From the NCBI GenBank assembly GCA_039586095.1, contig JBDHLB010000021.1, positions 1 through 50,438 of the forward strand: a stretch of 50,438 bases of DNA, in the 5' to 3' direction. This document shows positions 23,123-31,201 of this stretch, one piece after another. The notes below the pieces were generated by a model. It was not told the origin of the DNA. It saw only the letters and a list, made by a program, of their open reading frames with translations, and ran no database searches. Position 1 is the stretch's first letter, and each line of letters begins with the position of its first letter. A program made the position numbers and the translations under genes. This DNA is from JBDHBD01 sp039586095 (GTDB lineage Bacteria; Gemmatimonadota; Gemmatimonadetes; Palauibacterales; Palauibacteraceae).

Positions 23123-24508
23123 TCAGCTGACTTCTGCGGGTCGGCCAGCCAGCGAGACGCTGCTTCGCGGCGGTCCCGCGATCGGATACACCTTCGCCAC
23201 GCCTTCGCGTCCCGCCAGGACATTCCGCGGGTCCACAACGATCTCCGCGTTGGCCAGCACGAGATCGTAGTCCGTGTCCGCGTGATCGGTCGCCACCACC
23301 ACCGCGTCGACTTCGCTCAGCGTCTCGGCCGTGAGCGGCACCGATTCGAAGGTGCCCGAGTCGATCGTGAGCCTCGGCACGTGTAAATCGTGGTACGCGA
23401 CCTCGGCCCCCCGCTCACGCAGCAGCTCGATGATGTCCAGCGCCGGGCTCTCGCGCGTGTCGTCCACATTGGCCTTGTACGACACACCGAGCATCAGAAT
23501 GCGGCTTCCGTTCACCGGCTTGCGGGCCTCGTTCAACGCCTCGGAGATCCGCGAGACGACGTAGCGCGGCATCTCGGCGTTGACCTCCGCGGCCAGCTCG
23601 ATAAACCGGGTCTTGTACTGGAGCGTCCGCATTTTCCAGGCGAGGTACTGCGGGTCGATCGGAATGCAGTGACCGCCCAACCCCGGACCCGGAGTAAACC
23701 GCATGAAGCCGTAGGGCTTCGTGGACGCAGCGTCCACGACCTCCCAGATATCGATGGCCAGTCGATCGGCGATTACGGCCATCTCGTTGACCAACCCGAT
23801 ATTCACCGCCCGGAAGGTGTTCTCGAGTATCTTGGTGAGCTCTGCCGCTTCAGGGGACGACACCTCGACGACGTGGTCGATGACCTCCCTGTACAGCGCA
23901 ACCGCCAGCTCGTGGCACGCCGAGGTCAGGCCGGCCACGACCTTCGGCGTGTTCTCCAGGTGGTAGACAGGGTCCCCGGGGTTCACACGCTCCGGGCTGA
24001 AAGCGAGAAACACTTCTTCGCCGCACCGCAGGCCGGTGGCCTCCAGCCTGGGCTGCAGAACTTCCCGTGTCGTGCCGGGATAGGTCGTGGATTCCAGGAT
24101 CACCAGCTGGCCCGCTCGGAGCTGGGCCGCGATGGCATCCGTGCCCTCCACGATGTACGAGACGTCGGGGTCTCCGGTCTTCGACAGCGGCGTCGGAACG
24201 CAGATGATGATGACGTCGACCTCCGGCAATCGCGCGAAGTCGGTCGTCGCGTCCAGCGTCCCCGACTCCCGCACCGCCGCGACCCGCTCGGAGGTCACGT
24301 CTCCGATGTGCGAGCGCCCGGCCAGTACGCCTTCCACAACCTCGCGCTCCACGTCGAAGCCCACCGTCGGGTAACCGGCCTCCGCGAAGGCCATCGCCAC
24401 AGGAAGGCCGACATAACCGAGGCCGAGGACGCCGATCCTTGCCTCATGGGCCTCGATGGCCCCGAGAAGTTGCTGTCTTGTCATAGTCCGTGGGATGGGG
24501 GTCACCAC
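23123..24508 (-). CDS. UDP-N-acetylsugar 6-dehydrogenase (WbpA/TviB/WecC family)
   Basis: A 461-residue UDP-glucose/GDP-mannose dehydrogenase family enzyme. The Rossmann loop is GVLGLGYVGLPVA (near residue 25). The TSA-like central segment includes ILENTFRAVNIGLVNEMA, and the catalytic cysteine lies in GPGLGGHCIPIDPQYL (near 275). The C-terminal UDP-binding domain is ILMLGVSYKANVDDTRESPAL. These enzymes perform two successive NAD+-dependent oxidations of UDP-GlcNAc or UDP-ManNAc to the uronic acid, supplying acidic sugars for polysaccharide. The product could be the substrate amidated by the AsnB homologue (inference). The start is GTG 24508 or ATG 24484; neither has a clear ribosome site. 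Confidence 0.93.
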   Translation of the reverse strand: MVTPIPRTMTRQQLLGAIEAHEARIGVLGLGYVGLPVAMAFAEAGYPTVGFDVEREVVEGVLAGRSHIGDVTSERVAAVRESGTLDATTDFARLPEVDVIIICVPTPLSKTGDPDVSYIVEGTDAIAAQLRAGQLVILESTTYPGTTREVLQPRLEATGLRCGEEVFLAFSPERVNPGDPVYHLENTPKVVAGLTSACHELAVALYREVIDHVVEVSSPEAAELTKILENTFRAVNIGLVNEMAVIADRLAIDIWEVVDAASTKPYGFMRFTPGPGLGGHCIPIDPQYLAWKMRTLQYKTRFIELAAEVNAEMPRYVVSRISEALNEARKPVNGSRILMLGVSYKANVDDTRESPALDIIELLRERGAEVAYHDLHVPRLTIDSGTFESVPLTAETLSEVDAVVVATDHADTDYDLVLANAEIVVDPRNVLAGREGVAKVYPIAGPPRSSVSLAGRPAEVS

Positions 24509-24541
24509 TCCCGAAGAGCCCGTTTCCGTCGAAGCGTGCTC

Positions 24542-25282
24542 CTAGGCTCCAATGCGCGCGAAGCTGGATGACGCAGGCTCCGTGCCCGCGCTTCGCAGGA
24601 CTCGGTGTGCGTAACCGTTGGCGGGATCCCGGCCCATGGCGAGCAGCGCCCCGACCCGGTTTGGGCCTCGATTGTAGGCGAGAAGCGCCAGACGCGTATC
24701 CTCGCCGAATCGGTCGAGCAGCATACGCAGGTACCGGAAGCCGATGCGCAGGTTGGTGTCGGTCTCGAACAGTCGGTCGCGTGTTACCGAAGGGTCCAGC
24801 CACTCGGCGGTGCTGGGCTTCACCTGCGTATAGCCGACCGAACCCGCCGGACCCACAGCGAACCGACGGAACGATGACTCGACCATGACCAGCCCGAACG
24901 CGAGAGCGGGATCGAGCCCTTCGCGTACTGCCGCGTCGTAGATCATCTCGGCCAGACGCCGATTCAGTTGATAGCGCTCGGCGTGCTCAGCGATCTGTAC
25001 CGCTCGCTTTGTCTGGACTGACAGCAGGGCGTCGTCGCTCACGGTCCGCCAGTTGAGCAGCACGGGCGTCGGCTGCTGCGCCGGCTGCCAGATGCCGAGC
25101 GTCCCCAGGATCACGGCGAGTGCCGTCGGAAGAGTGACCAGCGACAGAACGCCGGACGCGAACGGCGGGGCAGCCCGGTCGGCTCGAAGTCGAGCGCGTC
25201 GGCGGAATCGCGAATATGTGGAATACGGCAAAATGATTGACCTCATGTGTTTATCGGGAGGTGTCTGTCTCGTACGCTTCAT
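24542..25282 (-). CDS. SLT-family lytic transglycosylase with N-terminal membrane anchor
   Basis: 246 residues from the ATG at 25282 (AGGTGGG five bases upstream); starts at 25336 and 25246 are also possible. A basic N-terminus leads into one membrane helix (SGVLSLVTLPTALAVILGTLGIW), then a single SLT domain: LDPALAFGLVMVESSFRRFAVG with the catalytic Glu in MVESSF, GSVGYTQVKP and LLAYNRGPNRVGALL. It would cleave peptidoglycan glycan strands on the periplasmic side. It lies upstream of the sugar dehydrogenase on the same strand, 33 bases apart. Transglycosylases in polysaccharide loci sometimes open the wall for export machinery. No export partner is adjacent to test this. Confidence 0.87.
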   Translation of the reverse strand: MKRTRQTPPDKHMRSIILPYSTYSRFRRRARLRADRAAPPFASGVLSLVTLPTALAVILGTLGIWQPAQQPTPVLLNWRTVSDDALLSVQTKRAVQIAEHAERYQLNRRLAEMIYDAAVREGLDPALAFGLVMVESSFRRFAVGPAGSVGYTQVKPSTAEWLDPSVTRDRLFETDTNLRIGFRYLRMLLDRFGEDTRLALLAYNRGPNRVGALLAMGRDPANGYAHRVLRSAGTEPASSSFARIGA

Positions 25283-25411
25283 CAGTCCCACCTGCACCTC
25301 CGCACGCCGTACGACGAAACAGGCCAGCTCGGACAAACGAAAACGGGAAGGGTTTTGAAACTGATACGCCTCAGACGCCCTGGTTGTTTCGCCTCTTGTT
25401 CGGGTGTGCCT

Positions 25412-25909
25412 CTACTCCGCCGTCCAGCGGCCCGTGCGTCCGCCCGACTTTTCCAACAGCCGTATGGGGCCCAGCACCATCTCCCGGTCTACGGCCTTGC
25501 ACATGTCGTAGACGGCGAGAAGTCCGGCCGCGACGGCCGTGAGCGCCTCCATCTCGACCCCGGTGCGAGCTTCGGCGGAGGCTCGGACGACGAGCCTGAG
25601 ACCCGGTAAATCCGGGTCGACCTGGATGTCTGTTTCGAGCGCATCGAGCGGCAGCGGATGGCACAGCGGGACGATGTCCGACGTGCGCTTCGCTCCTCCA
25701 ATGGCCGCCAGGCGAGCCACGGCAAGCACCTCGCCCTTCGCGATCGAGCCCTTGCGAATCCTGTCCAGCGTTTCCGGTCGCATGCGGACCGTGCCCTCGG
25801 CCGTGGCCACGCGATGGCTGATCGGCTTCTCGCTCACATCCACCATGCGCACGCGTCCCTTCTCATCCAGGTGGGAGAACGGTGCTGCCGGTCCGTCAGT
25901 CGATCTCAT
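25412..25909 (-). CDS. moaC: Cyclic pyranopterin monophosphate synthase
   Basis: 165 residues, the usual MoaC length. The family signature runs through MVDVSEKPISHRVATAEG, KGEVLAVARLAAIGGAKRTSDIVPLCHPLPL and ARTGVEMEALTAV, ending KSGGRTGRW. MoaC converts the MoaA product 3',8-cyclo-7,8-dihydro-GTP into cyclic pyranopterin monophosphate in molybdenum cofactor synthesis. No other moa gene is in the window. Gaps of 129 and 164 bases separate it from its neighbours, so it has its own transcript or is loosely linked. Confidence 0.97.
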   Translation of the reverse strand: MRSTDGPAAPFSHLDEKGRVRMVDVSEKPISHRVATAEGTVRMRPETLDRIRKGSIAKGEVLAVARLAAIGGAKRTSDIVPLCHPLPLDALETDIQVDPDLPGLRLVVRASAEARTGVEMEALTAVAAGLLAVYDMCKAVDREMVLGPIRLLEKSGGRTGRWTAE

Positions 25910-26073
25910 TCCGTGCCGTAACCGTGGCTATGGCAACATGATGAGCTCTGTCCGCCGGCCAAACCCGAAGATCGGCAGAACGCTCGATTCGCGGCCCATA
26001 AACACCCCGTGTGCGCGGATGTTCCCGGACGACGCGACGCGGTCGCGTGCATGAGTCGTGTGCGCGGAAAGAA

Positions 26074-27213
26074 CTAATTCACCTGCAGGCAGTCGCGCAG
26101 CTCGAACAGCAGCACCGCGGCGACGGATTGGGGATTCGCGTTGCCGGCCGCGGCCTCCTGAGCCTCTTCCACCCGCTCCATGGCCGCCACCAGTCCCTGA
26201 GCGGTCAACGGACAGGCAGATAGAATCCGACTGACCAGTTCCGGATCGGTCGCCAGCTCCGCGTGCCCGCTCGCCGCCCCGAGAAGGTCGCGAAGAAGGC
26301 CCCCGAGCTCAGCGAGCTGCACGCTGAATTCGCCTCTGGCCCCGAACGAGGGGAAAGCGAGAGCGGCCCTGTAGCGCCCCGCGTCACTCGATGCGAGGGC
26401 CGCCCGCAGGATCGCGGTCGCTGCCTCGCGCTGTTCGCTCTCCAGGCCGTCTGCGACGCGCAACGCATGCCCGATGGATCCCTGAGCCCGCCGAGCGATT
26501 CGCTCTGCCTCGGCAGCTTCAAGATCCTTCCAGCGCACCAGGAACGCTTCGACTTCGTGGTCCGACAGCGGCGCGAGCCGCACCGCGAGGGCTCTCGAGC
26601 GAATCGTCGGCAGCAACGCGTGCGGCCGGCTGGAGGTGAGGATCAGATAGGCGTACGGCGGGGGCTCCTCCAGGAGCTTGAGAAACGCGTTGGCCGCCTC
26701 CGGGCTCGACCGTTGCGGCACCATCTGTTCGGCCTCTCCGACGATGAACACGGAGGTGGCACCCATCGCAGGACGCCGGGCTGCCTGCGCTCGCATCTCT
26801 TCGACCGCGGCGAGGTAGATCCCCGTGACCCCTTCGCTCTCCCGCGGGGCGAGAGGGCTTTCACGTCGCACCGCGAGCTCCGCGTGTCTGGCTTCCTCCA
26901 GCATCTCGCGAAACTTCTTCGCTGTGCTGGCCTTCTTCGGACGCGTGAGCGGAAAATGCCAATGAATGTCGGGGTGCTCCAGATGTGCCGCCAATCGGCA
27001 GGCGCGGCACTCCCCGCACGCGCTCCGCTTCTCGCACACGAGGAGTGCGGCGGTCCACAGCGCGAGCGTCTGCTTGCCCACTCCAGCGGGCCCGTGCAGA
27101 CGTAGCGACTGCGGAAGGCGGCCGCGCGCGACCGCTCGCTGAAGCCGTTCACGCAACTCTTCGTGGCCGGCTATCGGCGGCAGCCCGGCCATCGGAGTGC
27201 CCGTGTCCGTCAT
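26074..27213 (-). CDS. holB: DNA polymerase III subunit delta'
   Basis: 379 residues from the ATG at 27213 (a longer frame extends into envC). It is an AAA+ clamp-loader protein: IAGHEELRERLQRAVARGRLPQS, a P-loop GPAGVGKQT, the four zinc-binding cysteines in CEKRSACGECRAC, then FIVGEAEQM, NAFLKLLEEPP and a SRPHALLPTIRSRA sensor segment. Together with delta and tau/gamma it opens the beta clamp at primed sites. It is the last gene of the run from DUF58, 13 bases after the envC stop. Unusually, no tmk gene is adjacent. Confidence 0.93.
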   Translation of the reverse strand: MTDTGTPMAGLPPIAGHEELRERLQRAVARGRLPQSLRLHGPAGVGKQTLALWTAALLVCEKRSACGECRACRLAAHLEHPDIHWHFPLTRPKKASTAKKFREMLEEARHAELAVRRESPLAPRESEGVTGIYLAAVEEMRAQAARRPAMGATSVFIVGEAEQMVPQRSSPEAANAFLKLLEEPPPYAYLILTSSRPHALLPTIRSRALAVRLAPLSDHEVEAFLVRWKDLEAAEAERIARRAQGSIGHALRVADGLESEQREAATAILRAALASSDAGRYRAALAFPSFGARGEFSVQLAELGGLLRDLLGAASGHAELATDPELVSRILSACPLTAQGLVAAMERVEEAQEAAAGNANPQSVAAVLLFELRDCLQVN

Positions 27214-27226
27214 GGGTTTCTTGCCT

Positions 27227-28450
27227 TCAGCCCTGTTCGCGAAGCCAGCGGACGGGGTCCACGGCGCGCGGCGTGCCGCCGGCACTCGGCTCGTAGATCT
27301 GGAACTCCACGTGAGGGCCCTCGGGCGAGGCCGCGCCGCCCACGCGGCCGATCACCTGACCCGCCTGTACTTCAGCGCCCTCGCTGACGGCCAGACTCTG
27401 CATGTACAGGTAGACAGAGTAATACCCGCCGCCGTGGCCGAGAATGACCGACTGACCGTAGAGGTTGCGGGGGCCCGCATACATCACCGTCCCCTCCTCG
27501 ACCGCGCGCACAGGCGTCCCGACCGGCGCGGCGATTCCGATCCCCTCGCGCAACGTCGTGGTCTGGCCCGTTCGCTCCGGCCCGAAACCGTAGACAATCC
27601 CTCCCTCCACTGGCCAATTCAGCTGGCCCAGGTCGGAGGTGCGCAGCGTGGAGGTCGTGACGGTTCCGGACAGGCGTTCGGCGTCGCGCCGCGCTCGCTC
27701 CAACTCCGTCAGCAGGTTGCGCAACCGCTGTTCGTCCAACGCCAACTGAGCCAGACGCGATTCGGTCTGAGTCTGTCGCGTCGAGTACGTGCGCAGACGG
27801 CGCTGCCGCTGCTGCTCCAGACGGCGCAGGTCGTCAATCTCCCGACCCTTCTCCTGTCTCAGGTTCTGGACCTGAGACGCTTCGCTGGCCAACCGTTCGC
27901 GCTGGCCGATCAGCTGGCTTTCCAACCGCTGGATCTCGAGCACCAGGAGACGATCGAACAGCGCGACCTGATGAAGATACTTGTAGCGATTCAGCAATTC
28001 GCCAAAGGAGCTCGCGGCCAGGAGTGCCTGGACGGGAGCGAGCGGTCCGCGCTTGTAGATCTCCCGGAGGCGACGCTGGAGGATGACGTTGCGAGCCGTC
28101 AGCTGGTCGTGCGTGAACAGCATGTCTCTCGTCGTTATCGATATCTGCTCCAGTAGCGCGTTGATCTGAACGCCCAGTTCGGCGACCACGCTCGACGAGG
28201 TACTGATCTGGCGCTCGATGTTGCGGATCTCCTCGGAGACGTTGTGCACCTGACCGGACAGGGACTCGAGCTGCTGACGGAGCTGCTGCCGTTCTCCGCG
28301 GATGGCATCCAGCCGCTCCTGACTCTCCCGGATCTGGCGCTGAACCGGGTCCTCCTGCTCCTGTGCGGGGGACCGTTGCGCGAGCCCGATGAAGAGGCCC
28401 GCCGCCGCGGCCACGATCCAGAGGGCTCTAACCGAACGGCGTCCGGTCAT
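27227..28450 (-). CDS. envC: EnvC-like amidase activator: coiled coil plus degenerate LytM domain
   Basis: 407 residues. It has a signal peptide (SVRALWIVAAAAGLFIGLAQ), a long periplasmic coiled coil (about residues 30-270) and a C-terminal LytM/M23 fold (about 285-405). The ATG overlaps the ftsX stop as ATGA. Active LytM enzymes need HxxxD and HxH. Here the first His is Leu (TTLREGIGIAAP), the Asp is Gly and the second His of HxH is Glu (GPHVEFQI). The domain should therefore not cleave peptidoglycan and instead activate an amidase, as E. coli EnvC does under FtsEX control. The AmiC-type amidase at 42561 is a candidate partner. Confidence 0.9.
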   Translation of the reverse strand: MTGRRSVRALWIVAAAAGLFIGLAQRSPAQEQEDPVQRQIRESQERLDAIRGERQQLRQQLESLSGQVHNVSEEIRNIERQISTSSSVVAELGVQINALLEQISITTRDMLFTHDQLTARNVILQRRLREIYKRGPLAPVQALLAASSFGELLNRYKYLHQVALFDRLLVLEIQRLESQLIGQRERLASEASQVQNLRQEKGREIDDLRRLEQQRQRRLRTYSTRQTQTESRLAQLALDEQRLRNLLTELERARRDAERLSGTVTTSTLRTSDLGQLNWPVEGGIVYGFGPERTGQTTTLREGIGIAAPVGTPVRAVEEGTVMYAGPRNLYGQSVILGHGGGYYSVYLYMQSLAVSEGAEVQAGQVIGRVGGAASPEGPHVEFQIYEPSAGGTPRAVDPVRWLREQG

Positions 28451-29310
28451 ACCGCGTAGCCCTGAGCCAGCTCCCGTCGAACGGCGTATCCGGCTGCCAG
28501 CATTCCGAGCGCTGCGGCCGCCACGACTCCCGCCACGATCCACATGTCGGGCAGCCACGTCAGGCTGAGAAACGAGCGGTCGATGAGCGTGTACGCGAGT
28601 CGGGTCAGCCCGAGCGCGAGGAGTCCTCCCGCCAGTCCGGTGAACAGACCCTCGAGCAGGAATGGTCGCTGAATGTATCCCTCCGTCGCGCCCACGGTCT
28701 GCATGATCTCGATCTCTTCGGATCGGGCGAGGATCGCCATGCGAACCGACGTGCCGATGAGCAGCACCGCCACGAAAGCGAAGGCGCCGCCGAGGATCCC
28801 CGCCGTGCCACCCGCGATCCTCCGCAACGAGAAGACACGCTCGACCCAGTCCTGTCCGAACCGCACGTCGTCGATGAACTCGTACCCGGCCACTCTTTCG
28901 GCGACCGCACGAACGTGATCGGGATCGCGGAACCCCTCCTTCAACCGGATCTCCAGAGAGGCCGGAAGCGGGTTCACCTCCAGGTCGGAGAACACGTCGG
29001 AGAACTCCGGCAGCTCGCGCGTGGCAGTGAACAGCGCCTCCGTCTTGGAAATGTAGCGCACTTCTTCGATCTCCGGATACGTCTCGATCTCGCGCCGGGC
29101 GACCTGAACGCGCTCCTCGCCCGCGTCGTCCACCAGGTAGCCGACCACCTCGACGCGCTCCTCCACGCCGGAGATCGCCTGATCGATGTTGTGGGCGCTC
29201 AGCCCGAACAGCCCGATGATCAACAAACTGAGCCCGATGGAGAAAATCGAGAGCCCGCCGAGAAGCGGGGTTCTCCGAATGCTGGCCAACGCTTCCCGCA
29301 GCGCTCTCAT
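28447..29310 (-). CDS. ftsX: Cell division protein FtsX
   Basis: 287 residues. A cytoplasmic start leads to TM1 (LGGLSIFSIGLSLLIIGLFGL), then a periplasmic loop of about 120 residues (VEVVGYLVDDAGEERVQ to FIDDVRFG) and three C-terminal helices (GILGGAFAFVAVLLIG, EGLFTGLAGGLLALG, IVAGVVAAAALGMLA). This is the FtsX/MacB permease-like fold. It pairs with FtsE to transmit ATP hydrolysis to periplasmic wall hydrolase activators at the septum. Both ends overlap neighbours by four bases (ATGA), with ftsE upstream and envC downstream, so the three proteins are made as a unit. Confidence 0.95.
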   Translation of the reverse strand: MRALREALASIRRTPLLGGLSIFSIGLSLLIIGLFGLSAHNIDQAISGVEERVEVVGYLVDDAGEERVQVARREIETYPEIEEVRYISKTEALFTATRELPEFSDVFSDLEVNPLPASLEIRLKEGFRDPDHVRAVAERVAGYEFIDDVRFGQDWVERVFSLRRIAGGTAGILGGAFAFVAVLLIGTSVRMAILARSEEIEIMQTVGATEGYIQRPFLLEGLFTGLAGGLLALGLTRLAYTLIDRSFLSLTWLPDMWIVAGVVAAAALGMLAAGYAVRRELAQGYAV

Positions 29311-30029
29311 TCTTTCGCTCCCTCGACCTCGTCGGCGTCGCTCGTGTCGCCACGCGCCGCTTCGCTGCCCGAATCGTACACCAGCCGACCTTGCTCGAGC
29401 TCGAGCACTCGCACCTCGGGGTGACGACGAATGAGGTCCGCGTCATGAGTGGCCATCAGCACCGCCATCCCGTGCTGGTTGATCGAGCGAAAGAGCTCGA
29501 ACACCCCATCGGATGCACGCTGATCCAGGTTGCCGGTCGGCTCGTCCGCCAGCAGCACCAGCGGATCGGTGGCCAGCGCACGCGCGATCACGACACGCTG
29601 ACGCTCACCCCCGGACAATTCGGAGGGCAGGGAACGAGCTTTGGCCGCCAATCCCACCTGTCCGAGGAGTCGCTGCACCTTGGGGCCGATCCGCTTCTTC
29701 GCCGTGCCCGTGACGTGAAGAGCGAAGGCGACGTTCTCGGCCGCGGTAAGCCGCTCAAGGAGTCGAAAGTCCTGAAACACGAAACCGACACGACGCCGCA
29801 GCTGCGGGATCTGCCGGCGCCGTATCCGAGAAGAGGCGTAGCGTGACACGCGGACCTCGCCCCTGGAGGGCGTCGCCTGGAAATGAACGAGCCGCAATAC
29901 GGTCGTCTTTCCAGCCCCCGAATGCCCCGTGAGGAAGACGAATTCGCCCTTTCGAACACGAAAGGTGAGATCCTCCACGGCGGCGCCGCTGCGCGGGTAC
30001 TCTTTCGTGACGTCTTTGAACTGGATCAT
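29307..30029 (-). CDS. ftsE: Cell division ATP-binding protein FtsE
   Basis: 240 residues from the ATG at 30029, preceded by AGGAGA at ideal distance; an upstream in-frame extension has no ribosome site. It has Walker A GHSGAGKTT, a Q-loop VFQDFRLL, the signature LSGGERQRV, Walker B VLLADEPTGNLD and a switch His in MATHD. The N-terminus MIQFKDVTKEYP is typical of FtsE. The last 25 residues are acidic and unusual. It drives FtsX and, through it, the EnvC-like protein. Confidence 0.95.
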   Translation of the reverse strand: MIQFKDVTKEYPRSGAAVEDLTFRVRKGEFVFLTGHSGAGKTTVLRLVHFQATPSRGEVRVSRYASSRIRRRQIPQLRRRVGFVFQDFRLLERLTAAENVAFALHVTGTAKKRIGPKVQRLLGQVGLAAKARSLPSELSGGERQRVVIARALATDPLVLLADEPTGNLDQRASDGVFELFRSINQHGMAVLMATHDADLIRRHPEVRVLELEQGRLVYDSGSEAARGDTSDADEVEGAKE

Positions 30030-30051
30030 CGCTCTCCTGTCGGCGACGGGT

Positions 30052-31077
30052 CTACGGGCGACTGGTTGACGAGTCCGCGGCTCCCTCTCGCACTCGGTCA
30101 CAGAAACGTATACAGAGCTCCAGCGCCGCGATCGTGGCGCCGGGGTCCGCGATCCCTTGGCCCGCGATGTCGAAGGCGGTCCCGTGGTCTGGAGCGGTCC
30201 GGGGGAAGGGAAGACCTGCCGTCACGTTGACGCCGCTGTCCCGAGCCACCGTCTTGATGACGGCCAGACCGACATCATGATACGGCGTCACGACGAGATC
30301 CACCTCCCCGTCGACGGCGCGCCGAAACGCCGTGTCCGCCGGTACGACCCCGAGCATGGACACCAGCCGATCGCCGGCGACCTCCGCCGCGGCCGGCTCG
30401 AGGACCCGTGCTTCCTCACTACCGAACCGTCCTCCTTCGGAGGCGTGTGGATTGACGCCTGCCAGACAGATGCGCGGTCGCTCGATGCCCCACCAGTCCC
30501 GCAAGGCGTCGATCGCGATGCGCGTGCGGCGCACGACGAGCTCCCGCGTCAGCAGCTCCGGGACGTCGCGCAGCGGAACGTGGACGGTGAGGAGTGCCAG
30601 CCGAAGGGCACCGCCTAGGGGCGTTTCCTCCGCCGCCATGATCATGGTGACGTCGGGAGCACCCGTTCGCTCTTGCAGCAGCTCCGTGTGCCCGGGGTGC
30701 TGGTAGCCGGCCGCAGCCAGGGCGCGTTTGGAGATCGGCGCGGTGACCAGGCCGTCGATCTCGCCCCGCGAAGCGAGTTCGATCCCGCGCTCGATGGCCG
30801 CGGCCGACAGCGCGCCTGCCGCCGCCTCCAGCTCTCCGGCCGAGCCGTGCAGACCGACATGCCCCGCCGCCGTGGCCGAACCGGAAGACTGCCAGGATCC
30901 AACCGAGTCCCGCGCCACATCGGACGGGCCGTCCCACTCCGCGGGGCCGATCACCACGTACTCGGCGAGCGCCGCCACACGCTCGCTGCGCAGAGCGGTC
31001 GCCACGACTTCCGCTCCGATGCCGCGCGGGTCGCCGAGCGTGATCCCGATGCGATGTGTGTACGAGCCGTCTCCCAC
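30052..31077 (-). CDS. pdxA: 4-hydroxythreonine-4-phosphate dehydrogenase
   Basis: 341 residues, the typical PdxA size. It reads ITLGDPRGIGAEV near the N-terminus, TAPISKRAL, HPGHTELL, LAGVNPHASEGGRFG, YHDVGLAVIK and GLPFPRTAPDHGTAFDIAG. The His residues in the last four motifs bind the catalytic divalent metal. It oxidises 4-phosphohydroxy-L-threonine in DXP-dependent vitamin B6 synthesis. The start is a GTG with GAGGGG just upstream. It lies downstream of surA, the same neighbour pair as in many proteobacteria, and ends 22 bases before ftsE. Confidence 0.95.
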   Translation of the reverse strand: MGDGSYTHRIGITLGDPRGIGAEVVATALRSERVAALAEYVVIGPAEWDGPSDVARDSVGSWQSSGSATAAGHVGLHGSAGELEAAAGALSAAAIERGIELASRGEIDGLVTAPISKRALAAAGYQHPGHTELLQERTGAPDVTMIMAAEETPLGGALRLALLTVHVPLRDVPELLTRELVVRRTRIAIDALRDWWGIERPRICLAGVNPHASEGGRFGSEEARVLEPAAAEVAGDRLVSMLGVVPADTAFRRAVDGEVDLVVTPYHDVGLAVIKTVARDSGVNVTAGLPFPRTAPDHGTAFDIAGQGIADPGATIAALELCIRFCDRVREGAADSSTSRP

Positions 31078-31201
31078 GCCCCCTCGTCGTCCTCTTCTTC
31101 CTCGTCACTGCCGTGGTTCCCGACATCACCGCCGTGGGTCCCGAGCGACCCACGTAAGACGCGCGCTCCTGAGGTCGGAGCCGCGCCTCGCTCCGGCCTG
31201 C

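Noticed and set aside
24542..25282. Type IV/III secretion-associated transglycosylase
   Set aside because: No secretion genes are nearby. A plain envelope transglycosylase is the simpler call.
28451..29446. N-terminal extension of the EnvC-like frame through ftsX
   Set aside because: It is a shadow of ftsX. The ATG at 28450 overlaps the ftsX stop and begins a signal peptide.
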